Source: Methylomarinum sp964397365
GTDB lineage: Bacteria; Pseudomonadota; Gammaproteobacteria; Methylococcales; Methylomonadaceae
Assembly (NCBI GenBank): GCA_964397365.1
Contig: CAYNIU010000001.1
Location: 1-64,000, forward strand
Reading direction: 5' to 3'
DNA length: 64,000 nt
A program made the position numbers and the translations under genes. The notes beneath the pieces are model-generated. The model saw only the letters and a list, made by a program, of their open reading frames with translations, had not been told where the DNA came from and did not search any database. Below are positions 62,268 to 64,000 of this stretch, in pieces (the stretch's first letter is position 1; every line of letters begins with the position of its first letter).

Positions 62268-62447
62268 ATCATGTGCTGTGCCGAATAGCCTGACGGCCTG
62301 GAGATTATGCGAGGGTAGTAATAGAGGATAGCTTGTAAACCATTATGCTTTTTAGTCTGGAAGTATGGGCTTATTCTTTACCGGATTGTCTGTCTTTGAA
62401 CAGCGCAAGTAGATAAAACAATAATAACATTATAAACAGCGGGAAAA

Positions 62448-63548
62448 ATGACAGCACAAACTGATTTTTCAAATATGGTATTCATTCGCGATTTTTTTCG
62501 TCGTTTTTTACCTAACTCACAAGCTGTTGTCTTGGCTGTTTTTCTTACAGTCGGTTCATTACTGATTTATTTGTTGTCGGATTTATTAATGCCGGTTATT
62601 GCTTCCGTTATTCTGGCCTATTTGTTGGAAGGCCTGGTGCAGAAATCCGAAAGCAGAAAAATTCCCCGACTACCCGCAGTATACTTAGTGTTTTCAGGAT
62701 TTATGGCTTGTCTGGGATTTGTGCTATTTGTGTTGATGCCTATGGTGTCCGGACAGGCTGTACAATTGGTGCAAAATATCCCCAATATTGTTAAAAGCGC
62801 GCAGACAGAAATTATGCGTTTGCCGGTCATGTATCCGCAATTTATTACCGAAAGTAGAATTAAGGATATTATGTTTTCTGTTCAGCAGGAGTTGATTAAA
62901 TATGGACAGGAACTGATTTCCGGGTCAGCGGCATCAGTCATCGGTTTGGTAACAGCCGTTGTTTATCTTTTTTTGGTACCGATGATGGTATTTTTCTTTT
63001 TGAAAGATAAAAAAATTCTATTGAACTGGTTTGTTCAATTTTTACCAAGAGACCGGCATTTAACGGTACGAGTTTGGCAAGAAGTTGATATTCAAATTGG
63101 TAATTATGTCAGAGGTAAATTTGTTGAGGTTTTTATTCTTTGGTTTGTCAGCTATATCACCTATTCTACTTTAGGTTTGAATTACGCTATGTTACTGGCA
63201 GTTTTAATGGGCTTGTCTGTTGTTATTCCTTATGTGGGGGCTACTCTGGTAACATTTCCGGTACTTGCCATTGCCTATATTCAATGGGGTTTAAGTAGCG
63301 ATCAGTTTATGTATGTGGTTGTCGCTTATTCTATTATTCAGGCAATAGATGGAGTGGTTTTGGTGCCTTTGCTATTTTCTGAAGCCGTTAATTTGCATCC
63401 GATCGCAATAATTGTGGCAATATTATTTTTTGGCGGCTTGTGGGGGTTTTGGGGAGTGTTTTTTGCCATTCCCTTGGCAACATTGGTTAAAGCTGTATTG
63501 AGCGCCTGGCCCAGAATTGATGATAAAACCCTGAAAACAGGGTATTAG
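62448..63548 (+). CDS. AI-2E/PerM family transporter
   Basis: 366 aa inner-membrane protein with about seven or eight helices, e.g. VVLAVFLTVGSLLIYLLSDL, VVYLFLVPMMVFFFLK and LLAVLMGLSVVIPYVGA. Conserved PYVGA and LFFGGLWGFWGVFFAIP blocks identify the family. Members export signals or ions; the substrate is unknown. The 180-base gap upstream shows no clear operon link to the che genes. Confidence 0.87.
   Translation: MTAQTDFSNMVFIRDFFRRFLPNSQAVVLAVFLTVGSLLIYLLSDLLMPVIASVILAYLLEGLVQKSESRKIPRLPAVYLVFSGFMACLGFVLFVLMPMVSGQAVQLVQNIPNIVKSAQTEIMRLPVMYPQFITESRIKDIMFSVQQELIKYGQELISGSAASVIGLVTAVVYLFLVPMMVFFFLKDKKILLNWFVQFLPRDRHLTVRVWQEVDIQIGNYVRGKFVEVFILWFVSYITYSTLGLNYAMLLAVLMGLSVVIPYVGATLVTFPVLAIAYIQWGLSSDQFMYVVVAYSIIQAIDGVVLVPLLFSEAVNLHPIAIIVAILFFGGLWGFWGVFFAIPLATLVKAVLSAWPRIDDKTLKTGY
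63528..63543 (-). terminator. Hairpin near the end of the transporter gene
   Basis: Six-base stem ACCCTG / CAGGGT around AAAA, followed by a short T stretch when read on the minus strand. It could serve the converging phoH gene; it overlaps the transporter's last codons. Confidence 0.35.
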
Positions 63549-63583
63549 ATAGATGGGTAAGGAACAACTATAATCGTCATTAC

Positions 63584-64000
63584 TTATAAAATTTCAGACG
63601 CATAGTCGGCCAATCGTGAGCGTTCACCCCGGCGCAGGGTAATATGAGCGCTGTTTTCCCAGGTTTTAAAGCGGTCAACAACATAGGTCAGACCCGAGCT
63701 GGTAGCGGTCAGGTAAGGGGTGTCAATCTGCGCAAGGTTACCGATACAGATGATTTTTGTACCCGGCCCGGCTCGTGTGATTAGCGTTTTCATTTGTTTC
63801 GGGGTTAAATTTTGTGCTTCGTCTATGATCAAATAGCGATTCAAAAAAGTGCGTCCCCGCATGAAATTCAGGGATCTGATTTTAACCCGGTTCATTAATA
63901 CGTTTTGACTGGCGCCTTGTTCCCATTCGTCATTTCCTGAGCGGCTGCCTAACAGTTCCAGATTATCCATTAAAGCGCCCATCCAGGGCGCCATTTTTTC
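63584..64000 (-). CDS. phoH: PhoH family ATPase, C-terminal part (runs off the window)
   Basis: Only the last ~138 residues are visible; the gene continues beyond position 64000. Recognisable are the Walker B region YLIIDEAQNLTPKQMKTLITR, GNLAQIDTPYL and a LRRGERSRLADYAS tail, typical of PhoH2/YlaK-type proteins with P-loop ATPase cores. An N-terminal PIN domain is common in this subgroup but cannot be checked here. Confidence 0.85.
   Translation of the reverse strand, partial: EKMAPWMGALMDNLELLGSRSGNDEWEQGASQNVLMNRVKIRSLNFMRGRTFLNRYLIIDEAQNLTPKQMKTLITRAGPGTKIICIGNLAQIDTPYLTATSSGLTYVVDRFKTWENSAHITLRRGERSRLADYASEIL

Overview
The window is a chromosomal segment of a gammaproteobacterium with about 40-45 % GC by eye. 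The gene content (leuC-leuD / asd-fimV synteny, cmoB, a Ttg2D/MlaC-like gene, DUF1415 and DUF2288 genes, many PAS/receiver/GGDEF proteins, several small intergenic repeat families) would suit a Methylococcales-type methanotroph. No methane-oxidation gene lies in the window, so that assignment is an inference from overall flavour.

Layout. 1-7.9 kb: metabolic and envelope genes (ilvA, an HDOD protein, a membrane protein-aroE pair, hemB, an mlaC-like gene, cmoB). 8-19.6 kb: a dense signalling island with a minus-strand set (hybrid kinase, receiver, membrane hybrid kinase) divergent from a plus-strand set (receiver-PP2C phosphatase, receiver-PAS-GGDEF, hybrid kinase, receiver-HD-GYP). 19.8-24.8 kb: small housekeeping and unknown genes, including a zinc-ribbon/SPFH pair, a gamma-carbonic anhydrase and a two-CBS protein. 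25-32 kb: adk, leuC-leuD, asd, fimV. 32.4-43.3 kb: a receiver-Hpt protein, a sulfide:quinone oxidoreductase with a small membrane protein, two oxygen-binding diiron (ODP) proteins each paired with a different signalling output, tRNA-Lys, a TonB receptor and hemP. 43.7-49.6 kb: a membrane-fused spermidine-synthase-like protein and creA-modABC. 49.9-62.3 kb: one long chemotaxis operon (cheY, cheA, two cheW, a PAS-bearing receptor, a ParA ATPase, two STAS proteins, cheR, cheD, cheB, a second receptor-like protein). 62.4-64 kb: an AI-2E/PerM family transporter and the C-terminal end of a phoH gene cut by the window edge.

How the genes may work together. Much of the window is signal transduction without flagellar or pilus structural genes. 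The most distinctive feature is the pair of ODP modules. One ODP gene follows a small soluble protein that carries two degenerate chemoreceptor-tip motifs. The other is translationally coupled to an intact GGDEF-EAL protein. All six diiron ligands are visible in both ODP proteins, so together they suggest oxygen or iron sensing feeding into chemosensory arrays and into cyclic-di-GMP turnover. The STAS proteins in the chemotaxis operon and the SpoIIE-type phosphatase in the signalling island suggest a possible partner-switching link.

Repeats. At least three short non-coding repeat families lie between genes: a ~120-165 bp element with TCAGCG-type inverted ends, a larger nested palindromic element, and a ~50-75 bp hairpin with a GAATTTATTCGC core. 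One family brackets asd-fimV as direct copies, at the place where the usual leuB and truA/trp neighbours are missing.
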